Counted from the first letter of the stretch, positions 44,555 through 54,966 are shown. The stretch: 64,000 nt of DNA from Photobacterium sp. TLY01 (GCF_021432065.1 NZ_CP090364.1:1564601-1628600); one strand, 5' to 3'. Notes: a model not told the origin generated them from the sequence alone. Made by a program: numbers and translations.

Positions 44555-45070
44555 ATGAAGAAATGCAATTCTTACAACCGTGACGATCTCCTCGCTTCCA
44601 GCCAAGGCCAACTGTTTGGTCCTGGCCGTCCTCAATTACCAGCACCGAACATGCTGATGATGGATCGTATTGCTGAAATCAATGATGAAGGTGGTGAGTT
44701 CAATAAAGGCCTCATCATCGCTGAACTGGATATCAAGCCTGACCTGTGGTTTTTCGACTGCCACTTCCCTGGTGATCCTGTTATGCCTGGCTGCCTGGGT
44801 TTGGATGCAATGTGGCAACTTGTTGGCTTCTTCCTTGGCTGGATTGGCGGTGAAGGTAAAGGCCGTGCTTTGGGTGTCGGCGAAGTGAAATTCACTGGTC
44901 AAATCCTGCCTACGGCCAAAAAAGTCACCTATGAGATCCAAATGAAGCGCGTGATTAACCGTAAATTAATTATGGGTGTTGCTGACGGCCGAGTACTGGT
45001 TGACGGCAAAGAGATCTATGTCGCTAAAGATCTGAAAGTTGGCTTGTTTCAAGACACATCAAATTTCTAA
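44555..45070 (+). CDS. fabA: 3-hydroxydecanoyl-ACP dehydratase/isomerase FabA
   Basis: 171 residues, the E. coli length. Catalytic His70 and Asp84 lie in '[22 protein letters not shown]', as in E. coli FabA. The enzyme dehydrates 3-hydroxydecanoyl-ACP and isomerises it to cis-3-decenoyl-ACP, the entry into unsaturated fatty acid synthesis. It follows ycbZ and a FabR-like operator. A strong terminator comes 25 bp after the stop. Confidence 0.97.
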   Translation: MKKCNSYNRDDLLASSQGQLFGPGRPQLPAPNMLMMDRIAEINDEGGEFNKGLIIAELDIKPDLWFFDCHFPGDPVMPGCLGLDAMWQLVGFFLGWIGGEGKGRALGVGEVKFTGQILPTAKKVTYEIQMKRVINRKLIMGVADGRVLVDGKEIYVAKDLKVGLFQDTSNF

Positions 45071-45094
45071 GCCGCTAACACGAATATGAAAGAA

Positions 45095-45117
45095 GGTCGC
45101 ACAATGCGACCTTTTTT
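45095..45117 (+). terminator. Intrinsic terminator after fabA
   Basis: GGTCGC / GCGACC with a 5-nt loop, followed by six T residues. Confidence 0.85.
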
Positions 45118-45131
45118 GCGTATAGGTGTCA

Positions 45132-45161
45132 AATAAAGTTAAGCCCCTCTCCAAAGGGGCT
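45132..45161 (-). terminator. Intrinsic terminator after rmf
   Basis: AGCCCCT / AGGGGCT (45142-45148, 45155-45161), followed on the minus strand by TAACTTTATTT. Confidence 0.65.
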
Positions 45162-45192
45162 CTGCATGGTTGGGGATATGAGGGTGAAGGTT

Positions 45193-45366
45193 TTATTTTG
45201 CGCGGCCAGATTGCAATTCTTCTCTCGCGTCTCGCCAGCCACCTAGCCAGTTCATACGGGCGTCCACGGTTTGATATGGACATGCGTCACTGGAACGACC
45301 ATTAATGCCAGCTTGATAGCCTCGAGATTGTGCGCGTTCCATACGATCCCGCTTTTGTCTCTTCAT
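45193..45366 (-). CDS. rmf: Ribosome modulation factor Rmf
   Basis: 57 residues from the ATG at 45366, preceded by GAGGAT. The sequence 'MKRQKRDRMERAQSRGYQAG' then 'GRSSDACPYQTVDARMNWLGGWRDAREE' is almost the canonical RMF. It binds 30S subunits in stationary phase and joins 70S ribosomes into hibernating 100S dimers. It is convergent with fabA, as in E. coli. Confidence 0.96.
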   Translation of the reverse strand: MKRQKRDRMERAQSRGYQAGINGRSSDACPYQTVDARMNWLGGWRDAREELQSGRAK

Positions 45367-45475
45367 AGTTCGATCCTCATCCTTATTCATATTAATCATT
45401 ACCATTACATAATGATGGAGTTTTTGTGACTCCACTTAAAGGATTGGATATTTCGCTCGAGAGATCAACCTTGAT

Positions 45476-45507
45476 AAAAAATCAGGCTCACAACTTGTGA
45501 GCCTGAT
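45476..45507 (-). terminator. Strong intrinsic terminator after the DUF3466 gene
   Basis: ATCAGGCTCACAA / TTGTGAGCCTGAT, a 13-bp perfect stem (45481-45507) followed on the minus strand by five T residues. Confidence 0.88.
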
Positions 45508-45531
45508 TAAAAATCGAACAATTTTGACAAA

Positions 45532-47643
45532 TCACTTTCTGCGGCGGAAACCCAGCAACGCCATAAGTGACAACGTCACTAAGCCAATGGAGCCCCCTTT
45601 CCGGCTTACGCTCGTTTCATCATCCGTCCGAGGTTGAACCTGCGCATCGACACGAGGGATCAGCTTCACGGCAACTAGACGCTCATCGCCATCACACTCT
45701 GCATTCTTGCTGGTCGACTTATACCCCGCATCGCACTTCAGTGCTGTCGCAGAAATAACACCTGCATCATTAATACCTGTCGCCTGAGCAATACGGAACC
45801 GGTTCGCATTTCCGTTCACATTGTCATCATTGGTGAGGTCATCCAGCATCCAGGCAGACTTCGCCGGCAACGCATCTGTGACAGCGTCACTACCTGCCAG
45901 ATAAGTGAAAGCACGTTGACGACGCTGACGACCATTCACCTGATTCACAGTTTCCGCGTCTACCCAACCCACAATCTGATCATGAGTGTTGATGGCACTT
46001 GGGTAGCCATTTGCACCGGCAAAGAAAATGCTGCTGACGGATGAGTCGAGCCATTTGAACGAATTCGACGTCGCATCGTACAAGTACATCATTTCTGCGT
46101 ACGAACGCTCTGTCGACTTGGCCCGCTTAGCCACACCAATCACTTTGTTTTGATCATTGATGTCCGTTGCAATGGTATAGCGGTAAATGCGGTCATTACT
46201 CTGTTCAATATTCAGGTTAGGGATATACGAAACCGTCCAGCTCTCTGCAGTCGGCGTACCACTCACACCGTCTTTCAGCTTAAAGATGGCCGCGCGGACT
46301 GCGTAATAATCGTTATCCACTGAATCTGTGGTGTATCCCACCATCACAGGTTTCCCGTCAACCAGAGAAACCGCTCGGGCTGATGCCTGGAAAGAACGGT
46401 TATTGTCATCTGGATCCAACGCCGGGCGATCCGATGCTCGTGCTGCAATTAACTGAGCTTCTGAAGTAACTGATGCATCAACATTCCAGGTGGCTTCAAC
46501 ATCAACATTCCAGAATGCCGCCTCATTGGCGAAGACAGTAAACTGACAGGCCCAGGATTTTTCATCTGTGCCAAACAACTCACTTGGGTTCGAAGCCTTC
46601 GTTTTACAGTTATTCAGGTCACTACGGTTGATTGGCACATCATCAGGCAGCTTGATGTTGTCATTGAGATTGGAGGGCGCAAACGCCGCGCTACCAACCA
46701 CCAGCAGATTACCAGCTGGATATTCAACAGCATCCCAGGCTAATGTCTGCCCCATATTTTTTACCAGGTCACTCCCGGCTACCGGCAATAATGAAACCTG
46801 ACTGGCACCAGAGTTCACAAAACCGCGCTTATTGAACTGGCGGGCATAACGGTTGTTATTGGCGAAATAAGCCGAGCTGGTCACACCCAATGCATAATTC
46901 ACTTCAATTTGTTTTGGTGGAACATCAGTGTCTTCAGGATCATCAATTAATATGGTTCCATAAGAACTAATAGCACCATTTGCAGAGACATGATCGCCGC
47001 CATCCACCAGCGTTCCGAGTGACGGTGTCACACTTAAATCATACCCGGCCATATCATTGGCGAAGGTCATGACACGCTCAAACGTTCTTTCAGGATCCAA
47101 AGGGTCCGAGTCACTCTCAAGCATCGGCAGCGTGTTCGCATAATAATTATCCTGCCAGGCAAATTGCTCTCTGCGCAGGCCACCATAGCCCGACCCATCT
47201 TCCGGCTTGTCTGAGTTATAACCGACACCAAAAAACCGAGTCTCAGCCCAGGTATCGCAGGTGTTGAATCCGTATGCTGAGCTGCAGTGCCTTTCTAGAG
47301 ACCACTCATCATTGATCTGCTGGAAGTTATCCAGCTGGTAGGGAATTTCGTCGCGGATATCAATGCCGTCACTGCCAAAGCGGCTTTCGCCAAAGACTTT
47401 ATAACTGGTTGATGAACAGCTGGTTTCAAAACAGTTTTCAGTGCCAGTCGATGGACTGATCCCCTGGCCATAAAACTGCACCTGGCTGGCCAAATCACTG
47501 TTGTTTTTGTCGTAATATTGCAGTGCATCTACACCACTGGCATCACCGCTCACTTCAACGACGTCATACACCGCCGCTTGTGCCTGTGTGACGCTGGCAA
47601 CAACAATGGCCAGCGTTGAAAACTTGAACATCTTATGTCGCAT
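45532..47643 (-). CDS. DUF3466 exported protein with GlyGly-CTERM sorting signal
   Basis: 703 residues from the ATG at 47643, which overlaps the uup stop (TAATG). Signal peptide 'MRHKMFKFSTLAIVVASVTQAQA', then a long beta-rich repeat-like region. The C terminus 'RKGGSIGLVTLSLMALLGFRRRK' is a typical GlyGly-CTERM: Gly pair, hydrophobic span, basic cluster. Such proteins are processed by rhombosortase and delivered to the surface through type II secretion. Function of DUF3466 is unknown. Four matS sites lie in or next to this gene. It is translationally coupled to uup. Confidence 0.85.
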   Translation of the reverse strand: MRHKMFKFSTLAIVVASVTQAQAAVYDVVEVSGDASGVDALQYYDKNNSDLASQVQFYGQGISPSTGTENCFETSCSSTSYKVFGESRFGSDGIDIRDEIPYQLDNFQQINDEWSLERHCSSAYGFNTCDTWAETRFFGVGYNSDKPEDGSGYGGLRREQFAWQDNYYANTLPMLESDSDPLDPERTFERVMTFANDMAGYDLSVTPSLGTLVDGGDHVSANGAISSYGTILIDDPEDTDVPPKQIEVNYALGVTSSAYFANNNRYARQFNKRGFVNSGASQVSLLPVAGSDLVKNMGQTLAWDAVEYPAGNLLVVGSAAFAPSNLNDNIKLPDDVPINRSDLNNCKTKASNPSELFGTDEKSWACQFTVFANEAAFWNVDVEATWNVDASVTSEAQLIAARASDRPALDPDDNNRSFQASARAVSLVDGKPVMVGYTTDSVDNDYYAVRAAIFKLKDGVSGTPTAESWTVSYIPNLNIEQSNDRIYRYTIATDINDQNKVIGVAKRAKSTERSYAEMMYLYDATSNSFKWLDSSVSSIFFAGANGYPSAINTHDQIVGWVDAETVNQVNGRQRRQRAFTYLAGSDAVTDALPAKSAWMLDDLTNDDNVNGNANRFRIAQATGINDAGVISATALKCDAGYKSTSKNAECDGDERLVAVKLIPRVDAQVQPRTDDETSVSRKGGSIGLVTLSLMALLGFRRRK
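45567..45579. other. matS site (MatP target)
   Basis: GTGACAACGTCAC, perfect match, inside the 3' end of the DUF3466 gene. Confidence 0.75.
45878..45890. other. matS site (MatP target)
   Basis: GTGACAGCGTCAC, perfect match, inside the DUF3466 gene, 311 bp from the previous site. Confidence 0.75.
47019..47031. other. matS site (MatP target)
   Basis: GTGACGGTGTCAC, perfect match, inside the DUF3466 gene. Confidence 0.75.
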
Positions 47644-49571
47644 TAGGATTCCTTCTGCATTGCTTCTAGTTCTTCCCAACGCTCAAATGCGACCTCCAGT
47701 GCTTGCTCTGCCTCTGCCAGGCGTGACAGCGTCACCTGAGTATCATCACTTGAACTTTGGAAAAAGGCAGGATCATTGATTTTTTCCTGCAACTGGGCAA
47801 TCTCATTTTCCAAATCTTCCAAACGAGACGGCAACTCTTCAAGTTCTTTCTGAAGTTTATAAGACAACTTCTTACCCGGTTTTTCCCGGCTCACTTGTTG
47901 CCGCTGTTGGCTTTCATCTTTTTTATTCTCGGCTGCTTGCGCTTCGGCCTGTGCTTTAGCACGCTGTGCAGCAGAGTTGGCGCGCTGTTCCTGGGCATCA
48001 TGGTAGCCACCCACGTATTCATTGACGACACCCTGACCTTCAAAAATCCAGCTTGTGGTCACAGTATTATCAACAAACTGACGATCGTGGCTCACTAAGA
48101 GCAAAGTGCCCTGATAGTTGGCAAGAATATCTTCCAAAAGTTCCAGAGTTTCGATGTCCAAATCATTCGTTGGTTCATCCAGAACCAATAAATTATTTGG
48201 CTTCAGGAACAGCTTGGCCAATAACAGCCGGTTTTTCTCACCGCCAGACAGCGCCTTCACTGGTGTACGCGCTCTTTTGGGGTGGAACAAAAAGTCCTGA
48301 AGATAACCTAACGCGTGGCGGCTGCGACCGTTGACAGTGACTTCCTGTTTCCCCTCTGCCAGGTTATCCAGCACAGTTTTTTCCGGATCAAGAATCTCAC
48401 GGTACTGGTCAAAATACGCCACTTCCAGCTTGGTCCCACAGTGAAAATGCCCTTCTGTCGCCTGCAGCTGGCCCAGCATGAGCTTGAGCAAGGTACTCTT
48501 ACCACAGCCGTTTGGTCCAATCAGGGCAATACGATCACCACGCATGACGTTAAAGCTGAAATCCTGGATGATAGGCTTGTCATCGTACCGGTAGCTGATA
48601 TGTTCAGCTTCGAAGACAACCTTGCCTGAACGACGGGCTTCCTGGAGCTGCATATCCGCCTTACCCATGACTTCCCTGCGTTCGCTGCGCTCGACACGAA
48701 GTTGTTTCAGCGCTCTGACACGCCCTTCATTACGGGTACGTCGTGCTTTAATGCCCTGCCGTATCCAGGCTTCTTCCTGCGCAAGTTTCTTATCAAATTC
48801 CGCATTCTGCTCGCCTTCGATGCGTAACAGTTCTTCCTTCGCGTCGAGATACTTATCGTAATCACCAGGAAATGAATTCAGCTTACCGCGATCCAAATCG
48901 ACAATTCGGGTCGACATTGAACGAATAAAAGCCCGGTCGTGAGAAATGAAGATAATGGAGCCACGGAAATCTTTTAAGAAGCCTTCCAGCCATTCAATGG
49001 TGGCAACATCCAAGTGGTTCGTGGGTTCATCAAGCAAAAGAATATCAGGCTCACTCACCAGAGCACGCGCCAGCGCGGCTTTGCGCTGCCAGCCACCAGA
49101 CAGATCAGCCAGCAAAGTACCGGCATCTAACTCGAGGTGTTCTAATACGGAGCTGATTTTGTTATCAAACTGCCAGGCATTCGCATGGTCCAGTTTTTCC
49201 TGAGCCTTGGCTAATTGCGCAAAATGCACTTCACTGGCATCTGTGGTGATTTTGTCGAGTAAGTGATGATACTCGCGAAGCAAACCACCCACGTCAGATA
49301 AGCCTTCTGCAACAAAGTCGAAAACAGTGCCTTCGGCATTGCGGGGCGGATCTTGTTCCAGCCGTGAAACTTTTAACTCGCTCATGCGCTGGATGCTGCC
49401 GTCATCCAGCAGCACCTCACCAGCGATGACTTTCATTAACGTGGATTTACCGGCGCCATTGCGGCCTACCAGACACACACGTTCATTTGGTTGCAGCAGA
49501 AACTCGGCATGGTCCAATAATGGATGATCGCCATATGCAAGCTGCGCGTTACTAATTTTAATTAATGCCAT
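47643..49571 (-). CDS. uup: ABC-F family ATPase Uup
   Basis: 642 residues with two ABC domains in one chain and no membrane part: Walker A 'GRNGAGKST' and 'GPNGCGKST', signatures 'LSGGWQRKAALA' and 'LSGGEKNRLLLA', Walker B 'ILLLDEPTNHLD' and 'LLVLDEPTNDLD'. The inter-domain ABC-F linker and the C-terminal coiled-coil DNA-binding domain (Uup type) are present. Uup affects transposon excision and ribosome function. It is between rlmKL and the DUF3466 gene; the rlmKL-uup link is conserved in E. coli. Overlaps the downstream start and the upstream glutaredoxin-like gene (14 bp). Confidence 0.94.
   Translation of the reverse strand: MALIKISNAQLAYGDHPLLDHAEFLLQPNERVCLVGRNGAGKSTLMKVIAGEVLLDDGSIQRMSELKVSRLEQDPPRNAEGTVFDFVAEGLSDVGGLLREYHHLLDKITTDASEVHFAQLAKAQEKLDHANAWQFDNKISSVLEHLELDAGTLLADLSGGWQRKAALARALVSEPDILLLDEPTNHLDVATIEWLEGFLKDFRGSIIFISHDRAFIRSMSTRIVDLDRGKLNSFPGDYDKYLDAKEELLRIEGEQNAEFDKKLAQEEAWIRQGIKARRTRNEGRVRALKQLRVERSERREVMGKADMQLQEARRSGKVVFEAEHISYRYDDKPIIQDFSFNVMRGDRIALIGPNGCGKSTLLKLMLGQLQATEGHFHCGTKLEVAYFDQYREILDPEKTVLDNLAEGKQEVTVNGRSRHALGYLQDFLFHPKRARTPVKALSGGEKNRLLLAKLFLKPNNLLVLDEPTNDLDIETLELLEDILANYQGTLLLVSHDRQFVDNTVTTSWIFEGQGVVNEYVGGYHDAQEQRANSAAQRAKAQAEAQAAENKKDESQQRQQVSREKPGKKLSYKLQKELEELPSRLEDLENEIAQLQEKINDPAFFQSSSDDTQVTLSRLAEAEQALEVAFERWEELEAMQKES
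47723..47735. other. matS site (MatP target)
   Basis: GTGACAGCGTCAC, perfect match, inside uup. Confidence 0.75.
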
Positions 49572-49806
49572 GACTCTTTAACCAAAGTGCCAGCTCAGCA
49601 GCATCAAAAGGCCAGCTAAGCTCAGAAACAGATTCATTATCGTAAAAAGATACGACCGGTATTGTGACGCCGTAACGGGAAAACAGGTTGTCGTCAAATG
49701 CAATGTCAACGACATCGACCTGCTCTGAAACTCCGGCCTCCGCAAGCAGTGCATACGCCTGCTCACAGAGGTGGCATCCCTCCGTACTGTAGAGGATGAT
49801 AGACAC
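49558..49806 (-). CDS. Glutaredoxin-like thioredoxin-fold protein
   Basis: 82 residues. The redox motif C-H-L-C in 'LYSTEGCHLCEQAYALL' and the cis-Pro segment 'YGVTIPVVSFYD' identify a glutaredoxin-family protein (DUF836-like). It probably reduces disulfides or handles metal clusters in the cytosol. It lies between rlmKL (32 bp) and uup (overlapping), the same small gene as in Vibrio. Confidence 0.88.
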   Translation of the reverse strand: MSIILYSTEGCHLCEQAYALLAEAGVSEQVDVVDIAFDDNLFSRYGVTIPVVSFYDNESVSELSWPFDAAELALWLKSHGIN

Positions 49807-49838
49807 GAAACAATCCTTAGTTTATCGACTTGAGCGAC

Positions 49839-51983
49839 TCAAACGTCGCCTTCCTTATGGGTAATAATCCAGCAGTTATGGATTTGCTTATTGCGGGCAA
49901 AATCCATCGGCAGTGTTTCAGAAGAAATGTTCTTCGCCACCAGCCCCAAATCTGCTAACGCCGCTTCATCCATCTTGAAGTGACGTTTATTGTTGGAGAA
50001 CACAATTTCTCCGCCCTTGCGCAGCATTCGCTTCAGGTTTTCCATCAGCATAATATGGTCACGCTGCACATCAAAACTCTGTTTCATGCGCTTCGAGTTC
50101 GAGAAAGTTGGCGGGTCAATGAAGATCAAATCAAAAGTGTCATCCACTTCCTGCAACCATTGCAGGCAGTCCGCCTGAACATATTCATGCTGGCGGCCGA
50201 CCTGGCCATTCAAGGCCATATTTTCCTGTGCCCAACGCAGATAGGTATTTGACATATCAACCGTTGTTGTGGATTTCGCGCCACCGCAAGCAGCATGTAC
50301 AGTTGCCGAGCCAGTGTAAGCAAACAGGTTGAGGAAATCTTTGCCTTTAGACATCTCGCCAAGACGACGACGGGTAATTTTATGATCCAGAAACAGCCCT
50401 GTGTCGAGATAATCAAACAGGTTCACCTGAAGCTTTACACCGTATTCGTTCACCGTCATATAACGCGACGCATTAGACAGTTTCTGATACTGATTTTTGC
50501 CTTTCTGGCGCTCGCGTACCTTCAACACGACTTTGTCGCTGTCAACACCAGTCACCTGAATCGTGGCTCGCATAATATCCATTAAGCGTCGACGGGCCGT
50601 TTCCTCAGGGACTGATTTCGGTGCGGCGTACTCCTGAATCACCACATAGTCTGCATACTTATCAATGGCAGCATTGTAATCAGGCAAATCGGCATCGTAG
50701 ACACGATAGCAATCCAACGCTTCTTTCTTTGCCCATTTATCCAGTTTCGACAGGTTCTTCTTCAGGCGATTGGCAAAATCCGGTGCAACCAGCGTTTCTT
50801 CCAGTTTCCCTTCTGTTGCTCCTTCAACTTGCTTCACACCACCGGCAGTGATCTGATATGTCTTGAGTACACAGTCTAATGCACCGTTTCGCAGCTTAAA
50901 CTGCTTATCGGCCCGCATACGCATACAGCTCAGCAATTCATTTGACGATGAGAAAATAGACGCCACTGATCCGGCAAAGGCCAGCTTGAGCCGGTTACCC
51001 AACTCAGTGTAAAGCGCAATCAGCTCAGGTGTGGTGCCCAGGCGTTCACCATAAGGGGGGTTACACAGGATCACACCGGTTTCAAATCCATTCGGACGAA
51101 CCAGCTGGGTGGCATCACCGTACTCGAAATCAATCAACTCACTCACACCGGCGCGGCCTGCATTGTCTCTGGCCACACTTAACACTCGCCTGTCCATTTC
51201 ACGGCCAAAGAAACGAGTTGTGACTTTCGCCACGCCCCGGCGAGCTTTCACAGAGGCTTCGGCATGCATCTCTTGCCAGGCATCCTGGTCAAAATCATTT
51301 AAGGCTTCAAACCCCCAACGCTTACGTTTCAGACCCGGCGCAATTTCCGCGGCAATCATGGCCGCTTCAATCAATAATGTACCGGAGCCACACATTGGAT
51401 CTAACAATGGCTTCTCTGGCGTCCAGCCACTTTTCATCACCAAAGCCGCAGCGTGCGTCTCGCGCAATGGAGCTTTACCCGCTTCAGTACGATACCCGCG
51501 CTGATGAAGACCGCTCCCCGCCATATCCAAACCAACGACGGCTTTATCATTCGACAAACGCACGTGGATACGTAAATCAGGTCGCTCGCGGTCAATGGTC
51601 GGACGCGCCTGATTACCCTTGGTAAAACGGTCGACAATGGCATCCTTCACTTTCATCGCGCCATACTGGCTGTTACGGATTTCACGGTTCGTACCATTGA
51701 AATCGACAACAATGCGGGTACGGGAACTGAAATACTGCTCCCAGCTGATCGCCGTCGCGCCGAGATACAGATCTAAATCGTTTCTGACGTTGAATTCGCT
51801 TAAGACCTGGACGATACGTGATGCAATTCGAGTCCATAAACAGCAGCGATAGGCCGTATTCTGATCAGCGGCAAAGCGAACGCCGGCATGCACAACTTTC
51901 ACTTGTGCAGCACCGAGTTGAGTCAGTTCATCGGCCAGAAGATTTTCCAGACCACGGGAAGTAATAGCGAGATATTGATTCAT
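49839..51983 (-). CDS. rlmL: Bifunctional 23S rRNA methyltransferase RlmKL
   Basis: 714 residues from the ATG at 51983 ([14 protein letters not shown]); the longer version to 52061 adds a non-conserved extension. THUMP domain near the N terminus, then the RlmL methyltransferase with N-P-P-Y ('[14 protein letters not shown]'), and a C-terminal RlmK methyltransferase with '[14 protein letters not shown]'. It makes m2G2445 and m7G2069 in 23S rRNA. First gene of the group with the glutaredoxin-like gene and uup. Confidence 0.94.
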   Translation of the reverse strand: MNQYLAITSRGLENLLADELTQLGAAQVKVVHAGVRFAADQNTAYRCCLWTRIASRIVQVLSEFNVRNDLDLYLGATAISWEQYFSSRTRIVVDFNGTNREIRNSQYGAMKVKDAIVDRFTKGNQARPTIDRERPDLRIHVRLSNDKAVVGLDMAGSGLHQRGYRTEAGKAPLRETHAAALVMKSGWTPEKPLLDPMCGSGTLLIEAAMIAAEIAPGLKRKRWGFEALNDFDQDAWQEMHAEASVKARRGVAKVTTRFFGREMDRRVLSVARDNAGRAGVSELIDFEYGDATQLVRPNGFETGVILCNPPYGERLGTTPELIALYTELGNRLKLAFAGSVASIFSSSNELLSCMRMRADKQFKLRNGALDCVLKTYQITAGGVKQVEGATEGKLEETLVAPDFANRLKKNLSKLDKWAKKEALDCYRVYDADLPDYNAAIDKYADYVVIQEYAAPKSVPEETARRRLMDIMRATIQVTGVDSDKVVLKVRERQKGKNQYQKLSNASRYMTVNEYGVKLQVNLFDYLDTGLFLDHKITRRRLGEMSKGKDFLNLFAYTGSATVHAACGGAKSTTTVDMSNTYLRWAQENMALNGQVGRQHEYVQADCLQWLQEVDDTFDLIFIDPPTFSNSKRMKQSFDVQRDHIMLMENLKRMLRKGGEIVFSNNKRHFKMDEAALADLGLVAKNISSETLPMDFARNKQIHNCWIITHKEGDV

Positions 51984-53144
51984 GGGTTTCTTTTCAAACA
52001 AATGTTGCCCGCGATTATACCTGAATTCACAGATATGCGCCTGTATCACCGATACTGGCAAATCATTTTTTCTGCACTGTTCGAGTATAAATCAACCGAA
52101 CCATCGCAGTTTTCCCTCACATGGCTTAGCTTTGCCGATACGATACCAATCCATATTGCTCATCAGTGATACAGACTTTTTTCAGCCATCCTTGCCCAGA
52201 AGGTGGTTTCCCACAGGAAACAATCTAACCTTAACAGCTTGAATACAAACAGCTTATAACGTTTGAGTAAGTGCCAACCTCCCTTCAGGATCATTATCCC
52301 CGCACAGAAACAATAAATATAAACCCAATTAAATCATAAACTTAAAAGCAAACCCGCCAAGGATACATGTCGTTGCTATCGTCAAATAGTCGTTCAGAAA
52401 CAGTCAGAGTTGGTAAGTATTTGCTACCCCTGGAGTTATGTATATACAATAATCGCAGGGCGCATAACTCGATTCTTTCCTGAATGGAAAGATGAGAGGC
52501 GCGATCATTCCGCCTTTGTAACTGAGTTTCACAAACAGGGAAAACAGGGAAATATCCACTTAGAGAAACGATAATTTGACGGAAATTACTGGTGTTTTTT
52601 TGTCCAAAAAAAAGACAAGCAACAATAAAAAAGTCCCTATTTTTACTGATTTTTTGCATCAAGCTGACGTTAACTCACTCAATGTCAGTACAAATATCCC
52701 CCAAAATACGCATTGATGGCCATTATCCCCACCGGTAAGCGGGGCATGTCCGGCGTACATAAGAGAAATATCAACCGAGCTTAAAGGCAACAATGCTGAA
52801 TCATGCCTTTCTGAATAAAGTCGATAAGGAAGATGATACTTAGCCAACAGGCTGTTTCACACACGGACAGAGATGCAGGATAAACAAGCCGTTTCGTAAG
52901 TAGGAATGATGAAGAGATTCGTAGAGGTAGCTGCTCATCGCGAACGGCAGCTCAGAGTAGCCAATCTACCCTGCTAATAGCACAGTGAGGTCATTAAATC
53001 GGAGAAAACGGAACGCTGGCATCACTTATGACAGTAGATTAAACCAGGCCATGACGCGAAACAGATGAAACGTTAAGGGGAGCTGCAATGATGAGGTAAG
53101 CCTGTTTCTGTATGCTTTGCTGAATAAGATATCCAGACAAACAA
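51984..53144. other. 1.16-kb stretch with no recognised gene
   Basis: The region between rlmKL and zapC is AT-rich. Its only ORFs (at 52342-52662 and 52659-52847, both minus) show no family features, membrane plan or codon bias. In E. coli the ycbX gene lies here; nothing like it remains. It should contain the rlmKL promoter. It may be decayed DNA from a lost gene or element. Confidence 0.45.
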
Positions 53145-53684
53145 TCAGCCTACCAGCGCCAAACCCAGTTCTGCGTCTAAGTGAATGGCCTGCATTCTGT
53201 CATTCATGACTTTGATAATGCCGCAAAATTCGAGCTCCTTCCCTGATGTCAGAACATGTGGCTCAACATCAGCCAGCATGCAGAGACTGGCGCAACCACT
53301 GTTTTCAATCACCAGATAGCGGGCTGAGCCAAAATCGGTGTCTAACCCAATAATTTCACCGTTATAAGGTGTATAAGCCCCCTCTTGCTGAGAAAAAAAC
53401 CAGCTTTTAGGCATCATTGGCTTATGGAAGCGACTGGCAGCGACAGCATTTAAGGCCAGTTCGACCTTACGTGGCGCGGATAAATCCAGCCCGGAAATAC
53501 TTTCGAGATAGGTTTGGTAGGTGCTTGCATCATCAACCGTAAATTCGCAGCGGCTGAAAGCACAAGCAATCAGATGTTTACTCGGAATTGAAACGCGGAA
53601 AACCATCTCTTCGCCCAGGTCGAGCATTAAAGAGTCATTCTTCTGGTCGTAATACCACGTCCACGAATTATTTGGTTTTAACAC
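53145..53684 (-). CDS. zapC: Cell division protein ZapC
   Basis: 179 residues with a GTG start at 53684, chosen because GGAG is 6 nt upstream and because translation then begins MLKPNNSWTWYYD, aligned with the E. coli ZapC start (MRIKPDDNWRWYYD). The middle holds 'KVELALNAVAASRFHKPMMPKSWFF', close to the E. coli sequence. ZapC binds FtsZ and promotes lateral bundling at the divisome. Its place beside pyrD is conserved. A TTG at 53720 would add 12 residues. Confidence 0.9.
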   Translation of the reverse strand: MLKPNNSWTWYYDQKNDSLMLDLGEEMVFRVSIPSKHLIACAFSRCEFTVDDASTYQTYLESISGLDLSAPRKVELALNAVAASRFHKPMMPKSWFFSQQEGAYTPYNGEIIGLDTDFGSARYLVIENSGCASLCMLADVEPHVLTSGKELEFCGIIKVMNDRMQAIHLDAELGLALVG

Positions 53685-53852
53685 GATAGGCTCCAATGTC
53701 AGTGTCTTAACTGTGATCAAAGCAAGAAAATTAAGTACGTAAAAAGAATTGTACTAACTAAGTGATAAAATAAAAGGGGAAAAAATATGTAAGATCATGG
53801 TGTTAGCCTCTGTAATTTTGACAAATTACTCCCTTTCCTGAAGTTGAAACAT

Positions 53853-53877
53853 AAAAACGCCCACTTCTTAGTGGGCG
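53853..53877 (-). terminator. Intrinsic terminator after pyrD
   Basis: CGCCCACT / AGTGGGCG (53858-53877) with a 4-nt loop, followed on the minus strand by five T residues. Confidence 0.8.
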
Positions 53878-53920
53878 CTAGTCATTGTGATGGCTGTGGA
53901 TCGGCAAATCCGATCATTGA

Positions 53921-53933
53921 GTGACGGTGTCAC
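53921..53933. other. matS site (MatP target)
   Basis: GTGACGGTGTCAC, perfect match, directly adjoining the stop codon of pyrD. Confidence 0.75.
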
Positions 53934-54956
53934 TCATAATCGTAAATCACAGTTCAGCACGATATCTTTCACCAGTTTAGGGCCATGATAGATAAAGCCT
54001 GAATATACCTGGACCAAACTGGCACCGGCTAACAGCTTCTCTCTCGCAGCAATGGCTGAGTCAATACCGCCTACCCCGATAATCGGAATTTGGCCTTTTA
54101 ACTCATGATTGAGCATGCGGATAACTTCTGTGCTTCTGTGCTGCAGCGGACGGCCGCTCAAGCCGCCTGCCTCATCACAATGTGGCATGCCTTGTACCAG
54201 GGTGCGGTCCAGAGTCGTGTTCGTTCCGATCACACCGTCAATCTCATTACGGATCAATGAATCGGCAATCTGGATCAGCTCGTGATCTTCAAGATCGGGT
54301 GCGATCTTCAGGGTAAGCGGTACATATTTGCCGAATTTCTCGGCCAGTGATTTCTGTCTGCCCTTCAATTGCGTCAGCAAATCATCCAATGCCTCACCGT
54401 ATTGCAGATTACGCAGCCCGGGCGTATTCGGTGATGAGATATTCACAACGATATAACCCGCATGCTCGTAGACTTTATCCATACAAATCAGATAGTCGTC
54501 TACCCCTTTCTCCAGCGGTGTATCTTTGTTTTTACCAATGTTGATACCGATAATGCCGTCAAACGTGGCTTTCTTTACATTTTCGACCAGCTGGTCAACA
54601 CCTTTATTGTTGAAACCGAACCGGTTGATGATGCCTTCTGCAGGCTTTACCCGAAAAAGTCTCGGTTTGTCATTTCCCGGCTGAGGTTTAGGCGTCACAG
54701 TACCGACTTCAACAAATCCGAAGCCCATCGCACCAAAGGCGTCAATGCATTCGCCATTTTTATCCAGGCCGGCGGCCAGACCAACAGGGTTTTTAAACTT
54801 GAGTCCCATGACTTCAACAGGACGATCAGGGAGGTTTTGACGGTAAAAAATATCGAGAGGTGTACCGGTGAAGCGAGAAAAGTTCTTAATAGCCAAATCA
54901 TGCGCTTTTTCAGGATCAAGCTGAAACATGGCCGAACGCGCGAGGCGGTAAATCAT
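53934..54956 (-). CDS. pyrD: Quinone-dependent dihydroorotate dehydrogenase PyrD
   Basis: 340 residues, a class 2 enzyme. The N-terminal helical membrane-association region ([23 protein letters not shown]) precedes the FMN barrel. Motifs include '[31 protein letters not shown]', catalytic Ser region '[11 protein letters not shown]', and 'IIGVGGI'. It oxidises dihydroorotate to orotate with ubiquinone as acceptor, step four of pyrimidine synthesis. AAGGAGG lies 4 nt before the start, immediately after the gdh terminator. Confidence 0.97.
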   Translation of the reverse strand: MIYRLARSAMFQLDPEKAHDLAIKNFSRFTGTPLDIFYRQNLPDRPVEVMGLKFKNPVGLAAGLDKNGECIDAFGAMGFGFVEVGTVTPKPQPGNDKPRLFRVKPAEGIINRFGFNNKGVDQLVENVKKATFDGIIGINIGKNKDTPLEKGVDDYLICMDKVYEHAGYIVVNISSPNTPGLRNLQYGEALDDLLTQLKGRQKSLAEKFGKYVPLTLKIAPDLEDHELIQIADSLIRNEIDGVIGTNTTLDRTLVQGMPHCDEAGGLSGRPLQHRSTEVIRMLNHELKGQIPIIGVGGIDSAIAAREKLLAGASLVQVYSGFIYHGPKLVKDIVLNCDLRL

Positions 54957-54966
54957 TATACCTCCT

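Noticed and set aside
49664-49676. GTGACGCCGTAAC near the matS consensus
   Set aside because: One invariant base is wrong and it lies in coding sequence; not counted.
52342-52847. Two minus-strand ORFs (106 and 62 codons) in the gap between rlmKL and zapC
   Set aside because: No family signal, odd composition and no clear ribosome sites; treated as chance ORFs in a non-coding stretch.
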